Shown: piece after piece, positions 11,010-22,439 of the stretch
Position numbering within the stretch: position 1 is the stretch's first letter
How the letters are laid out: every line of letters begins with the position of its first letter
Assembly: GCA_030141605.1 (NCBI GenBank)
Contig: JAQGDQ010001471.1
Location: 1-39,238, forward strand
Length of the DNA: 39,238 nucleotides
Direction of reading: 5' to 3'
Source of the DNA: Tubiluchus corallicola
Taxonomy: Eukaryota; Priapulida; Priapulimorpha; Priapulimorphida; Tubiluchidae
Notes under the pieces: model-generated
Told to the model about the DNA's origin: nothing
The model's database searches: none
What the model saw: only the letters and a program-made list of their open reading frames with translations
Translations under genes and position numbers: made by a program

Positions 11010-11865
11010 GTGAGTACTTGATATAGTCCTGTGTGTCTGTTTTTCAGTCTGCTGTAGACAACATACACAATAAAAATGAGTTTGAGACATAGAGAGTGAG
11101 GGAATGCTTGCATTAGAAATATATTATACAGCCAATGAAGTTTTGGGCAAAAAATGTGCAAATCATGTTTCCTATACAATCATCAGCAATGTAGTAATGA
11201 CTATTAATATTATTATTATTACATTTTATTGATCTCATATAAAATTATCACTAAAACAAAATGAAATGTACAATCAAATACATGCATAGAGGTCAAAAAA
11301 GTGAAAAATGTAGCATATATATAGTTTAGTATTTAGAGTTGCATTCGATCACTACTGTCACTTGACAAGATCCAATTAAAAAGTTTCCACAAAACTACGG
11401 TCATCATATGAGCAATGAATATTAATTCGATTGCTCACTATTAAACAAATTGATGTAAAAGAATCTAACGGAAAAAATTATTAAGATGATCCAAATTAAC
11501 TATTTAAACTAGACTGTTAAATTTGGGTCAAATTGCAATATAGAGAATGGCAAAAGTAAAAATGAAAAGAAACAACCAATGTCATTTTTTATCATATAAT
11601 AAAAACAAAATAATTTCTATTGTTTTCTACGTTTTAAGTATTTGAACAAGTTTTTTGAAAACGAATACAGTAGCTACTAATACATTGTATAACAGCAACA
11701 TCTTCCAGGAATTCTTGGTTAACGAGGTTAATTGCAGTAAACAGGCGGGTCAAAGCAAACCATTAGACTAGCACATTAGAGTATGCTCAAATGTGCCTGT
11801 ACATTTGAATAGAAGCAGCCTGTACCAGTCGTTTTTGAGTCAGTTAACCGTTTGTGTCTATTAAG

Positions 11866-12723
11866 CAGTGGCGTCGTGCTATAGGGGCCCGGGCCCCCCA
11901 ATTTTTTAGAAAATGGCAAACGGTAAGCAAATTTATTTCCAACTTTTTGACACACAATAGCGGGCCAGCGCTCCATAAATGCGAACAGTATTGGCGTTTC
12001 GGTACAGTTGCCCAATAATATTTTTTATCATTAAAGTTTGTCGCCGAGTTAAATTATTCTGACTGTTAATACGTGCCAGACCAGATGTGTTTACCTGAAA
12101 GTCAGGATGTAGTTAATTTGTTTGCATGTAATCTATTCAGGAGGCAGGCAAGAACAGTTAACAAAGCAGCTCGTTGAGTAACATTAGCGTCTTTGCACAA
12201 AAGACTGTTAGTTAACAAAACGGCTCAGTTAGCACTCGAGCTTCGTTCAGCAGTGTGTTATGATAGTGAACAAGTGGAAATAATAGAGCAAAGACAATGC
12301 AAACATTGAAGTCATGTTGAGCTAGCTTAGTACGAGAGAGTCAGTTTGTCCAGCTAGCCTAGTGCCAGAGAGTCGGTTTGGGAAATACAAATTGACGAGC
12401 CACCTCCTGATTGGACATTACCGACTCTTTGCTACTCCTTAGCGACTCTTTCCCACGAGTTTGCTGCATAAAAGGGCGTGATTTTGAGCATGATTTTAGC
12501 TGCTTATTTGCTCATTTATTGCACTGTTGTTTCATCTTGTTGACAAACAAGAATTTTCACGTGATTCTATTCTTAAATGATGCCGAGGCAGTCCAATCTG
12601 ACTCTCCGCAGTACAATGAGTCAGTCACGACTGAGTGACCTGATGATCCTTGCAGTTGAGGCTGAGAAAACAAAGAATATGTCTGTGGTTGAACTCTTCT
12701 GGAGTGATGTTCTGTGTCGATAG
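11866..12723 (+). mobile_element. hAT transposon remnant with transposase C-terminus
   Basis: At 11866 the sequence CAGTGGCGTCGTGCTATAGG, followed by GGCCCGGGCCCCCC, is a typical terminus of hAT elements carrying ZMYM/TTF-finger-type transposases. At 12580-12723 a frame ending in a stop reads LRSTMSQSRLSDLMILAVE, the usual C-terminal end of that transposase (RxTMxQxRLxxLxxLxIE). Most of the transposase and the right terminal repeat are missing, so it cannot move by itself. A second copy lies at 28747-29599 through the segmental duplication; there a 5 bp deletion changes the frame upstream of the conserved tail. Assignment is by motif recall, not by search. Confidence 0.65.
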
Positions 12724-13344
12724 TACAAATTTTTAGTGCATTAATTCATGTATTCATGTTATGTTGTTGGCTTTGACTTGTGCTGCTGAATCATTTAAAA
12801 ATAACATTTAGTAATTATTAAAAATATTAAGTTAAAGGTACATATGTTTTGGTAGTTGTCTTTTTGCCGAATCTTTGGATTCCTGACAGCTAATAAATAC
12901 TTAATTAAATTTTAATTTAATTTTTAATTTTAATTAAGTTTCCGTTGCTATAGCTTTAAGTTAAATGCCAGTTGGGAATAAATAAATCGTTTTTCTTGCA
13001 CGCAAAATACTGTGTGGGAATTCAAAATTATACGTTTTTTAAACAGTTAAGTTCCGCCATTATATACAGTTGCCTGCTATTGAGTGGCACCTAACGTAGA
13101 TAAAAATGTTGCCTTTCACTTGTGTTGGACAGCCACTCAGCTGTCTGTTGGGCTCATCAGCTTAGGCTATTATTAGCATGCTAATGTAATTTTTGGCACC
13201 TAGATTTATATTCACAGAAAGTAGCAGAAGCCTGCATTGAGCATTACTGTCACTAGGTTTAGTGTTTCGTTTTTTAATGGTTTTATGGTAATCACTAAGA
13301 ATAATTGAAATACAAGCTCTTATTTGAAGCTGAAGACAGTGCAA

Positions 13345-13440
13345 AAATTAAAAGTGCACAACAAGAAATCAAAAGTGCATAGCAAAACGTCGAAAATGCA
13401 CATCGAGAAATCAAAAATCCACAGCGCAAAATCAAAGGTG
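13345..13440 (+). repeat. Minisatellite block, about 20 bp unit
   Basis: Four to five imperfect units of the type AAAAGTGCATAGCAAAA(T)C. The same motif recurs in inverted orientation at 14412-14500, so the two blocks face each other across about 970 bp. Open frames that cross them are not genes. Confidence 0.75.
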
Positions 13441-13733
13441 TTCAACAAAAGATGATAGCACAACATATTACCTTGCGTATGTAGAATAATGCAGACCCTT
13501 CTAATGTTAATAATACTGCTGGAGCGTGTGTAGCTTGAAGAAAACGTAAATTGTCTTGGGAGTAGAAAAATACCTAGAATTCTATTTATCAAACTTTTCT
13601 TCATAAACACAACTTTTTAACGTTTTGCTAAGTTTCTAATAATAAAAATAGTCCTGATGATGACAGCTGACTGGTTTATTCACTGTTTTCTAAGTTAATT
13701 AATAAATGATCTTTGAATGAACAAATGGTGACT

Positions 13734-14375
13734 TACCGTATATATGTATGTACAAGTCGAATTTTTGACAGGCGATTTTGAGGTGAAATTTTTGGGGTCG
13801 ACTCATACTTAAGATATCCCCTTTTTTGGGATATGTTGCTAAAGAGTCGTCTGCAATACGAATATGTAAAGAAATAATCCTTCATTATATGCTGGACTGA
13901 ATGAGCACTCATGCTGTGATACTTCACATCAGAGAATGTTTGCATCTAGACATTACTTCACAAAATTAACAAATATTACTGTAATTTATTTTAATGTATG
14001 TGAAATTCAGTTAAAATTTATATATTACCAGTTAATAAACTAGCGACAGAGCACTCGGTCAGAACTTAGAAACCGCCAATGTTGTGCAGGTGCTGCCACC
14101 TGACGGCTTCCACGGGAACTTTTACACTGGCCTTGTATATGCATATTTTATTGGCAAAATATGAATACCAGCATACACGTATGTATAAAACACAAGTACG
14201 CAGTGGTATTAATTTTAGTAAATTATTTTTACTTCAAATTTGAAGGTGATGAACCACATCATTTACTCTGGAAGATCTTAATATTTTAGGGTCAACTTGT
14301 GCACAGGTAATATATAACATGATGCAGTTTTTGGTCTTAAAATGCACATCCACTTGTACATAAGTACATACAGTA
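13734..14375. mobile_element. 642 bp non-autonomous DNA element with terminal inverted repeats
   Basis: The left end, 13734-13760 (TACCGTATATATGTATGTAC then AAGTCGA), and the right end, 14349-14375 in reverse complement (TACTGTATGTACTTATGTAC then AAGTGGA), match at 22 of 27 positions. A second inner similarity is GGGGTCGACTCATAC near 13797 versus AGGGTCAACTTGTGC near 14289. There is no transposase frame. I see no matching 8 bp flanks, so the target-site duplication has decayed or the ends are slightly misplaced. It resembles a MITE. Confidence 0.55.
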
Positions 14376-14411
14376 TAAACATTAGTAGGACCACCCTATT
14401 CTACAAAAGTT

Positions 14412-14500
14412 GAAATTCTGCACTTTTGATTTTTCCCTGTGCGCTCTTGATTTTTCACTATGCACTTTTGATTTTTCTCTGTGCACTTTTGGGCTTGAAA
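14412..14500 (-). repeat. Inverted minisatellite block, about 20 bp unit
   Basis: Four units of the type TGCACTTTTGATTTTTCYCT, the reverse complement of the block at 13345-13440. It lies just outside the right end of the TIR element. Confidence 0.75.
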
Positions 14501-15060
14501 ATGTGTAGACCGTTTTTGATTTTGCAACCTTGAAAGAACTGCCAGATTGTTAATGTGAGCTAAGCAAATGCTTCTTACCAAAGCAATTGAGAAGCGTGCA
14601 AATACCTTAAAAAGTTTAGCAGTCACTGAAATGTGCGAAACAGTGAAACAGCCACAACAAAATCATTAATCATCTGCAAAAACAGTATTTTGCAGACGAA
14701 CATAGAGCGCTGATAAGCGAGACAGTTCCTAAGTTGAACCTAAGCCATCCCTCCACGTCGACTAGCATTAGCAATAGGAACACTGAGCAATAAATTTAAG
14801 GAATAGCAACATTAAAAGTAAATTTTGTCTCATACGAATAAAAACCATATCGTAGTTGGATAGAAATTTTAAAACATTGTCCGTTTCACAGTTGCTACTG
14901 ATACCCTGATTATTCCATGTTGAGATTCTAATGCGATTCACACGCCATCCAATATTTATAAATGGAAATGTGAGCCCTTAAATTTTGCCATTGTATGAGT
15001 GTCAGTTTTTCTATTTTTGTGCATCACTTTATTTAGAAAAATACATTTTAATTCGTTACT

Positions 15061-15310
15061 AATTTGTTTAATGGAGATGATGCTGATGATAGTGGTGACA
15101 TCAACAGCGACAGTCGTCATCAGTGTAAAATGAAACTTGAAATATGTTTAAAATCTTTTTGTTTGATGTACAATTTCATTGCTGTTTGAGATCAATGAAT
15201 AATGGAAATATTAGCCAATGCCATTGACACAGCAGTTGCTGGCATTTCCATCACCACCAATGTTACTGCAGTTGGCAGCATTGATATTTCCATTACCATT
15301 AACGTCTAAC
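15061..15310. repeat. Degenerate triplet repeat (GAT/CAT/ATT family)
   Basis: Interrupted ATG/GAT triplets (15073-15125), then a Cys-free period-3 stretch (15215-15305) built from GCAGTTG, CATTTCCAT and ACCACCAAT-like units. It is similar in style to 15880-16085 and non-coding. Confidence 0.5.
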
Positions 15311-15879
15311 ATATTGTCAATCATTTTCGTTGACTGCCCAACCTAGAGAGCGTAATTAACGAAGGTACTTTCTGGACATTTAGTTATAGCTGCGTCTAAT
15401 ACTGTTATGAAAAATGCTGTACTTTTCATTAGTTAGCGGGAGGAATATTGGCCTGGCTCGAGGTTTTATTATTGTCAATTGAAATTGTAAGTGAATTAGT
15501 GGAAATATATAGTCTAGTTTCGTTTATAAAAAGAAATGCATATCACTTATGTCTGTTGCTAATTAAATCTTTTCGCAATCAAGAAAATGCACAGGTTAGT
15601 TTAGTTGATGGCTTTGCAACTTTGACAAAAACAACTATTTGTTTAACTTTAAATAAGGGTAAAACAAAATGTTTTCTTTTTTGGCCAGTTTTTATAAACT
15701 TTAATGAGATCTGCACAGTCAAAATTAATTCAAATGTGGTCAAAGCTGACTAGACATTAGTTGTGACTGTCATGATATTTAATTTAGTTTAGTTTAGCTT
15801 AGAAAGTTGTTGTCCAGTGTGAGCTTTTGTCCTGAATGCTGCCGAGTGTGCTTACGTTACAGTGGGGGTGCAGCGATAG

Positions 15880-16085
15880 ACCAATATGTTTGACGTCAAT
15901 TGCATTTGCTGGCCTTGCGATTGCCATCATCGTCATTTTAGTCACTGGCATTGTTTATTCATTGCAGTTACTACCATTGATGTTACTAACTGCTATCATT
16001 GCAGTTGTCAACATCGCTATTGTAGTTGCAGCTGTTGCTATTGTCACAGTTTTAGTTGCAGTGTTGTATATCATTTGGAAGGAAT
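15880..16085 (+). repeat. Degenerate period-3 repeat upstream of WAP-B
   Basis: About 200 bp in which nearly every third base is T (GTT, ATT, GCA, GTC units). One frame (15836-16138) is therefore a string of Val, Ile, Ala and Leu and looks like a membrane protein. The pattern is best explained by an expanded and decayed triplet repeat. The frame stops just before the WAP-B acceptor and is not the frame of that exon. Confidence 0.55.
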
Positions 16086-16164
16086 TCAATTTTCCAATTA
16101 CCAAAATGAAATGGTGTCACCTGTCAGGTTTAATTTAGTTTCTAAAAATTTTGTTGTTTTTCAG

Positions 16165-16323
16165 GTATTTCAAACGTCCGGGTTGGTGACTGCCGTGATT
16201 CTAATTATTTTGATGAACTTGCTTGTCCAACTAAACAATGCACCACCCATGATGATTGTTCAAAATTGGAAAAATGTTGCACGTTTAAAAATTGCGGTAC
16301 CATTTGTTTTAAGGTTGCAAAAG
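16165..16323 (+). CDS. Exon WAP-B: WAP four-disulfide-core domain
   Basis: Internal exon of 159 bp (53 codons) between acceptor TTTTTCAG (to 16164) and donor GT (16324), phase 1 on both sides. The coding frame has no ATG, so the exon is easily missed; the longer frame that overlaps it (15886-16383) is a shadow. It has eight cysteines at the same positions as WAP-A (10, 21, 26, 32, 38, 39, 44, 48), the same CPTKQC loop and the same C-terminal CFKVAK. It differs at scattered residues, for example TTHDD for ASHDE between Cys3 and Cys4 and TFKN for EFKK before Cys7. Its first bases GT join the A ending Tg-A to make Ser. It is identical in copy 2. An extracellular role is inferred from the family. 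Confidence 0.9.
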
Positions 16324-19300
16324 GTATTCGCATATTTCCTTTTTTTATATTTTGATTTTTTCAGTTTTATTTATTATATATGACAAAGTGGAGAGTGTTT
16401 TACTTGATTATTATCTTTTACCCTCAACTCAGGTTCAGAACCTCTATAGACTTTTTATACTAGTGTGCAAAAAAGTAACAATATTTAAAGAAAGTATGGT
16501 GCACAAGCAGTGGATTCTTACTTTTATGCAGGTTAATGTTGCCATTATAAATTGTCTTCTAATAAAAGTCCAGCGATCATGCATTGTCTTGTTTTGAAGT
16601 TTATTACAAACCTGTAGGTGGCATACTCATTAATTTCGTAAAATTTATTGAAAGCACATGTGTTGGTACTTTCGAAAGATTTGAAAATTTTTCATCAAAA
16701 GTTCATGAATTATCGCTGTCTGCTGTATTAGTAATAAAAAAATTGACTACTGTCAGCAATTGACATATTTTAATTTTGCATGGTAATTCTTCGAACAGAC
16801 ATGATAAGCACTTTGCACCAGTTGCGCAAATTCACGTTTTGCGTCCTTCACCTCCTCATCCCCTACATTGAAGCCTGCTCTGGCTTAATTTGATTATTAT
16901 TCTGTTTTTGCTTTTATAAACCGTGTTTTTATCCTGAAATTTAATCAGTGTGAATTGCTGTCACCACGATGAAGCCAAGTCATCATTTCATGCTGGGAGG
17001 CACCAATGATCCATAATGTATATTGTATTTTTAAATTTGCGAGATCACATTTTCACGACACTTCATATGCTATTCGTTTGCGTTGGTGCCCATGATTACA
17101 ATGATTTTATGTTCTACGCAACTAGCCTACTAGTTGTTAAGTGGTGCAAACTCATAACTTTGACAAACATCTGTTTTCATGCTTACATGTTGTTCGCCCA
17201 AACATAACTAGTTTACGTCTTAAACACGTGCATTTAGGTAAATCACCCTTTAATGGGCTATAAGCAAATAATTTACAATAGATGATTCATCTTCTTGTAC
17301 TTGTTTTTAGTTAGAGCAGCACTGAAGGAAAAATATGACCAGATGACAAGCTGCAGTTAAAAATGTGGTCAATCGTTTATAAAATGAATAAAGCCGAAGA
17401 AGGCACTGCAAGCTTAGATTAGCATACTGTATAACAGAATTAGCAGTTTAGTTAAAAATATCCAATTTATTACAATTCTGTAAAAAAATATAGAAAACTG
17501 TGCATGACGAAAGATCTAGTCACAACAAAATTTAGTGTTGCTGCTGCATTTCAACTAAAATCGCATCATAGTACTACATTTATTGAGCACTACCTTGATG
17601 TTTTTTAGAATAAGCACATGTGAAATGCGTAGTTTAGTTATTTATACTAACCACCAACTCGAAAAAAATAAACCGGATCAGTTAATGGCCAAATTAAGAT
17701 CACAAATGCCTTCAGTGCTGCTTTTAAGAATAATAGAAAACTAAATTTCAGTTTATTTTTTCACAAGAAGGTTTGTATTTTTTGCTAACAGTAAGCATTC
17801 AAACTTGTTGGATGTAATTCCGAATGTCTAGCTACTGATTTGTCATAGTCTATTAGTCAGTGTTAATTTTAACTGTTTATACAAATGCAGATGACTAATC
17901 AGTTAATGGATCTTTCTTCTGTGAGCAAAATAAGAGCACTGCTGGTATTTTTGTTAAATCACTCTCAAATCCTGTTCATGCCATGAATACGTTGCTACAA
18001 TCAGCCATTGCTGAACTGTGCTCTGTCAAGGCTAATGCCAAGGAACTAAAAACTGTGGAGCAAAAAAATGACATCAATACTGTCATGCTTTTAGAATTTT
18101 GCAAGCATGAAGTGAAGCTGTGAAGAGTTTCTAAATGGATTGTGAACTTATGAGTGAGACAAGATCATAATTTCAGCACTTAGTAAGATGAAAGTAATTT
18201 TTTGTGAGAGTGATGCTTATACAACAACTGCATTATTTAGAAACTTTAGAAGGGAACTCATGTGCTGAAAATTCTACAATCTTTGGTGTCTTTGCAATAA
18301 TTGAGATTCAGCAGCAGAACCCGAGTAAGTGCCATGGCGTTTTTGCAGATTGATTTAGAAGAGAGTGTATGTGTTTAGCAAAACATTCAGCCAATGGACC
18401 AAATACAGTCTATAAAGGTATTGTAGAACGAAACAGCTCGCATTGAGTTGAAAAGATTGATAAGAAGCTTGAGGAAGCATGAGATTACTTTAAAATGATG
18501 CATATAAATAAAGGACCAACACCTAGGTAGCCCTACGATATAAACAGACTGCCTGGTGCTGAAAGCGATGAACAATGGAATCCCTAGAATCAGAGTCACA
18601 AAGTTAAATATGATGCTTACCATCCCTGCATATTTGTAGAAAGTTATCATGTTTTATGTGCAGAGGTGAGGCTTAAAGCACTTTATCTTTCAATATTATT
18701 GGCAGAGTTGTGAAACTTGAATCAGATTGTCTGCCAATTTATATTTCAGTACACGACATTGTGTACTTATGTGAGACAAAAACAGCTTACTATTTTCCAG
18801 CCAATGGACTTAAATGCCTTCATTGAAGCATCTTTCCAGTTGATGAAAAAAGGTGTCGTTTACTCCATTTTTTAAGATTCATTTTCGGCCTTATGTTCTC
18901 AGTAACAAGAGGTTTAAATGACCAAGTGATTCAGAATGCAGTCTTTGCCCAATTGTGCAGTGTGTTAGATTGCACCTAAAGACTCACTTTAGTTTGACTG
19001 TACGTTGTTTGCTGTAATTTGAGAAATATGTTTGGCATACACAAATTTTTTATGATCTGACATTTTGATGCAAGAATGCTATAACAACTTGATTTATATT
19101 AATCCCAGTGACTATCGTAATCAAAACAATCTTCTACATTCAATAAACGTGTTAATACAGGATTTTTTGTTTTTTTCAAACACAAAATTCTGACTTTATG
19201 TTAAATATAGATTATTTTAAAAATACTCAGGGTGTACAGATAGTAAAACTGTGTGCTAGGTTTAACCATGTCCCCATCAACCATTTAAAGAATTCTAAGA

Positions 19301-20994
19301 TAGATTACTCGTTATACTTTTGCAAAAAATATGTGTTTTGTAGATTGTTTGGCACTTTTGCATGATCTCCTGATTTTTAGAAGAAGTATGCTGTCAGGGT
19401 TCCCATGAACATTATGTTATCTTGCCTCACACGTATAGAAGGCCTGTTAACAGTATATTTATAAACCTGAAACAGAGCTGTTATTGAATCAAATGTCAGC
19501 AGCCATAGCTGATTGCATGTATTATTGTCAATTATATGTGTAAATGCTCCCTCACCCAGAGTTCCCTGCTCTAGAATTTACAATTTTGCAAAGGAACTAT
19601 CGTGAACACACTTACAAATGCTGGAGATGCTACTCAAATAGAATGACTAAAACGATTTGCCAGTTGCTTGAAGGGTCTCAAAAATATTCCACACGAACTG
19701 ATGTGAACTTAGGCTTACTTACTTGAAAGACACGTAACTCGAAACGAAAATTCTTAGTAACTAAAGTGTTTTTGTGCTAACTGGCAGTTGTGTTACACAC
19801 TCACCTTTCCAGTGTGCTCCACTTACTCGCCAGAAATTTGACTGTAATCTAATTGACAAGGTACGGCAATTTATACTTTTGCTTAGTTACAGAAGTGTGC
19901 ATTAGGAATGCTCTGGTTAGTTAGTCAAGTTTTATCCAGTGTTATCTACAAAATTTTCAAACGACCTACTGTCAATATGGCTGCAGCTAATGGTCATCGT
20001 GGGAGCCTAAATTTTCAAGTTTTATGCAGTGTTCCCTTTGTCACCTTTACAAACAGTGATTAACTTAGCATTATTATAGAACTTGCCTGTGGAAAGGTAT
20101 TTTCGGGACCTTGGCACTATGGCTGGTGACTTTCGCAAAACTGTTTTGAACATTTGAGAACCTATACATTTTTCTGAGTCATCAAGGAGGAGAACATACT
20201 TGTGACTATCTACACAAGTCTATCAGTTTACAAGATGTTCACAAGATATAAACATATCACAGCTGCAAGCCTTCACATTGGATGTCATAATCTCCGCATT
20301 GAGACTGGATAGTATAGACTTTTTAGAGAACAACGCTTGTGGTGATGTCCACAGTGAATTACATGTTATTTTTAGCTGTGCAATTAATTGGAAAATTGAA
20401 GATAAATTAGTCAACTTAATTGTAATTTATTGTCTAATTTAATAGAAATGCAAACATCATAAAAAATTACAAGCTTTTGTTATGTTATCTTAGCAATCAT
20501 ATAATTAGAAATTATAATAAATTTAGGATGAATATTATTAAATTTAAATCATGCTGCAAGTTAAGTAATCTTTAAATTATTGCTTTACAATATTTTTTAG
20601 GTAACCGTAAAGCCCTGTCTATCTTTACAACTTAGTTTACTGCTATTGTTATTTTGTTAGAATGGCGATGTGCACAATATGTTCTAATTTTGACACATTT
20701 TTGTTATTTTGGACTTCATTGGAACTTTTTTGTAAGTTCTCATGCTTGTACATTTCACTTCATATTGTCAATAGAAGTACTACTGCTATTATGATAGCCA
20801 CACTGACATTCAGTTGGTGCAAAATCTTGCTAAGTGTATAGATAAACTGAGATGCTGACACTTTCCCTAAAATTTTTTTTGTGATAAAAATGTACTAGAC
20901 ATATAATTTTCAGCTTTATACACTTTTCTTCATTTGCGTCTTAATTATAGGCTGTGCTAATTTGCATCTTATTCACGAGTACTACTCATTTCAG
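16324..20994 (+). other. Intron between WAP-B and Tg-B
   Basis: Phase-1 intron of 4.7 kb. Its first 200 bp, and patches near 16690 and 16940-17030, resemble the intron after WAP-A, a trace of the old module duplication. The remaining 3.9 kb (17060-20994) has no element I recognise. Frames near 17980-18120 (INTVMLLEFCKHEVKL) and 18387-18650 are short and broken and could belong to an unknown decayed repeat. No additional WAP or Tg1 exon was seen. Confidence 0.7.
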
Positions 20995-21192
20995 CTTGCA
21001 AAGTCGAGTTGTCATGGGTCAACAGACAGGTCGGAATAATCGGAGTTTTTAAGCCACGTTGCACAGCTTCTGGTGATTACCAGCCATTCCAGAGTTGGGC
21101 CAGTACAGGATATTCGTGGTGTGTTGACAAGCATGGTTATGAAATTAGTGGAACAAGGGTTAGGCCTGGTGAAATTGCTAAATGTGCAGAAG
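20995..21192 (+). CDS. Exon Tg-B: thyroglobulin type-1 domain
   Basis: Internal exon of 198 bp (66 codons) between acceptor CATTTCAG (to 20994) and donor GTATGAG (21193), phase 1 on both sides. Cysteines are at residues 2, 23, 43 and 64. The hallmarks GDYQPFQ (27-33), GYSWCVDKHGYEI (39-51), GT and PGEI are present. As in Tg-A, the Cys after Gln33 is Ser and the first Cys of CWCV is Ser, so the Cys3-Cys4 bridge is absent. Residues 3-22 differ strongly from Tg-A (KVELSWVNRQVGIIGVFKPR), while 33-51 are nearly the same. It ends with Ala-Glu after Cys64. Its last base G joins GC of WAP-A' to make Gly. Identical in copy 2 (37873-38070). A possible cysteine-protease inhibitor by family; function not shown. 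Confidence 0.92.
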
Positions 21193-22439
21193 GTATGAGC
21201 TTTTGTAACTAACTTTAGAAGTTTTCTTTTTTGTTTTACGTAAATACTATAGATATATCTGCCATACTTTGTAGTCCTCATACATAATATTCGGGCAGCA
21301 GAGTAAGAATTTTTAGCTGAATCGTGTTTAGCATTTAACAATCAATTATTATAGATTTTATTTGAAAAGTCTTAAAAGTATTCAGGTGATGGCATTTTGT
21401 CATCCTGGATTAAAATATGCACGCTTTTCTTCAAAATGGCTGTCAATTCATTTATATATAAATTGCCTTATATGCAAAGTTTATATATGTATGTATTTTT
21501 TCTGAGTTGTGTGCAGGCTTTCGCTAACAATGCTTAAGTAAGTCACTCATTAGGATTTTAATTCTTAGTGCACGGTGTGCAGAATATGCAACTTCATGTC
21601 ACAATTTTGTTCAGGGACTTTGTTTCCATTCAGTTTTCAGAAACATAGCATGAGGGCTGACAAGAAAAATGTGATAAAATCTGCCAGTGGTTCAAATAAT
21701 ATGCACAGGGCTGTGTGCATAGTTTAACTTTTTCCCAACTTGTACAAACATTTACCCAATATGTGTGATGGGTAAAAGCAAAGCCTTCTTAACAAAACTT
21801 TCAGTGGAGTTTGGGAAAGAAATGACCAACATACAAGCATATCATATAAAAGCAAAATAAGTTCTGTTGTTTTCTTTGTTTTCAATTTTTTCAATAAACT
21901 GTTCGCATCCTAATGGATTTTGCCTTGCACTTGTATTGGACACCCACCCAGCAAAAGATGATCTACCTTGCTGCACTCTTTAACTCATGCTATTATTAGC
22001 ATACTAAGGTAGTTTTTATTGCACCTGGGCATGTTATTCACACAATATAATCACAACTATTGTAAACTTTTCTGTACAAAATGTTTGCTACATCTTAACA
22101 AATTTGAAAACCAAATGTAGTCACACCCCTGATGGCTTGCTGAGCGTTTTGTTTTCTAAACTTGCTCATAACATAGCGACTTCTTTCTTTGAGCGTGATA
22201 GTTGAAATATCTTTTCATTTCCTTACTCTGCCTATGGTTTGGTTAACCGCAGATATGATCCCTGACTTGCCAGACCCCTGTAATTATTGACCAATTTTAT
22301 TAACTTATGATGCTTGCAAAGCAATGGAAAATTGCACTAAAAATGAATTGTTTCATTACTTTTTAACATGTAAACTTATCACAAAAGCACAGCACGATTG
22401 TTAAAGATAAATCCACTTGTACTGACCTGTTAGAATGTA

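Larger units (their letters stand above)
11010..16164 (+). other. Intron between Tg-A and WAP-B
   Basis: Phase-1 intron of 5.2 kb. It contains the hAT remnant (11866-12723), two inverted minisatellite blocks (13345-13440, 14412-14500), a TIR-bounded element (13734-14375) and degenerate triplet repeats (15061-15310, 15880-16085). Stretches 11010-11865, 12724-13344 and 14500-15060 hold nothing else recognisable. Bases 11570-11640 and 13100-13205 show old similarity to 21825-21890 and 21925-22045 in the intron after Tg-B. The open frame at 15448-15753 has no recognisable domain. Confidence 0.8.
10540..22360. repeat. Copy 1 of near-identical 16.88 kb tandem duplication
   Basis: From 10540 every base aligns with 27420 onward until the window end (39238, matching 22360). 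The offset moves only from 16880 to 16881, 16876 and finally 16878 through tiny indels, including a 5 bp loss (GGCAG) near 12588. I noticed about two dozen other single-base differences, plus eleven clustered in the Tg-A exon. Identity outside that exon is near 99.8 percent by eye. The segment contains Tg-A, WAP-B and Tg-B. Just left of 10540 the two copies differ by several percent, so this is the younger of two events. Confidence 0.92.

Noticed and set aside
10814-11179. Minus-strand frames opposite the Tg1 exons (also 21012-21341, 27716-28060, 37890-38219)
   Set aside because: Antisense shadows of the Tg1 exons running into intron.
11776-12015. 79-codon minus-strand frame over the hAT terminus (also 28657-28896)
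   Set aside because: Crosses the non-coding terminal repeat; its conservation is explained by the recent duplication.
13320-13610. 96-codon minus-strand frame rich in Phe-Asp repeats (also 30196-30486), and 14396-14626
   Set aside because: The repeated peptide comes from the 20 bp minisatellite blocks; no domain.
15886-16383. 165-codon frame overlapping WAP-B (also 32762-33259)
   Set aside because: Shadow frame: it mixes the triplet repeat with the wrong frame of the WAP exon. The exon's real frame has all eight WAP cysteines and proper splice sites.
18387-18650. 87-codon minus-strand frame with hydrophobic stretches (also 35263-35526)
   Set aside because: No recognisable domain, no splice context, and identity between copies is only that of the surrounding duplication.
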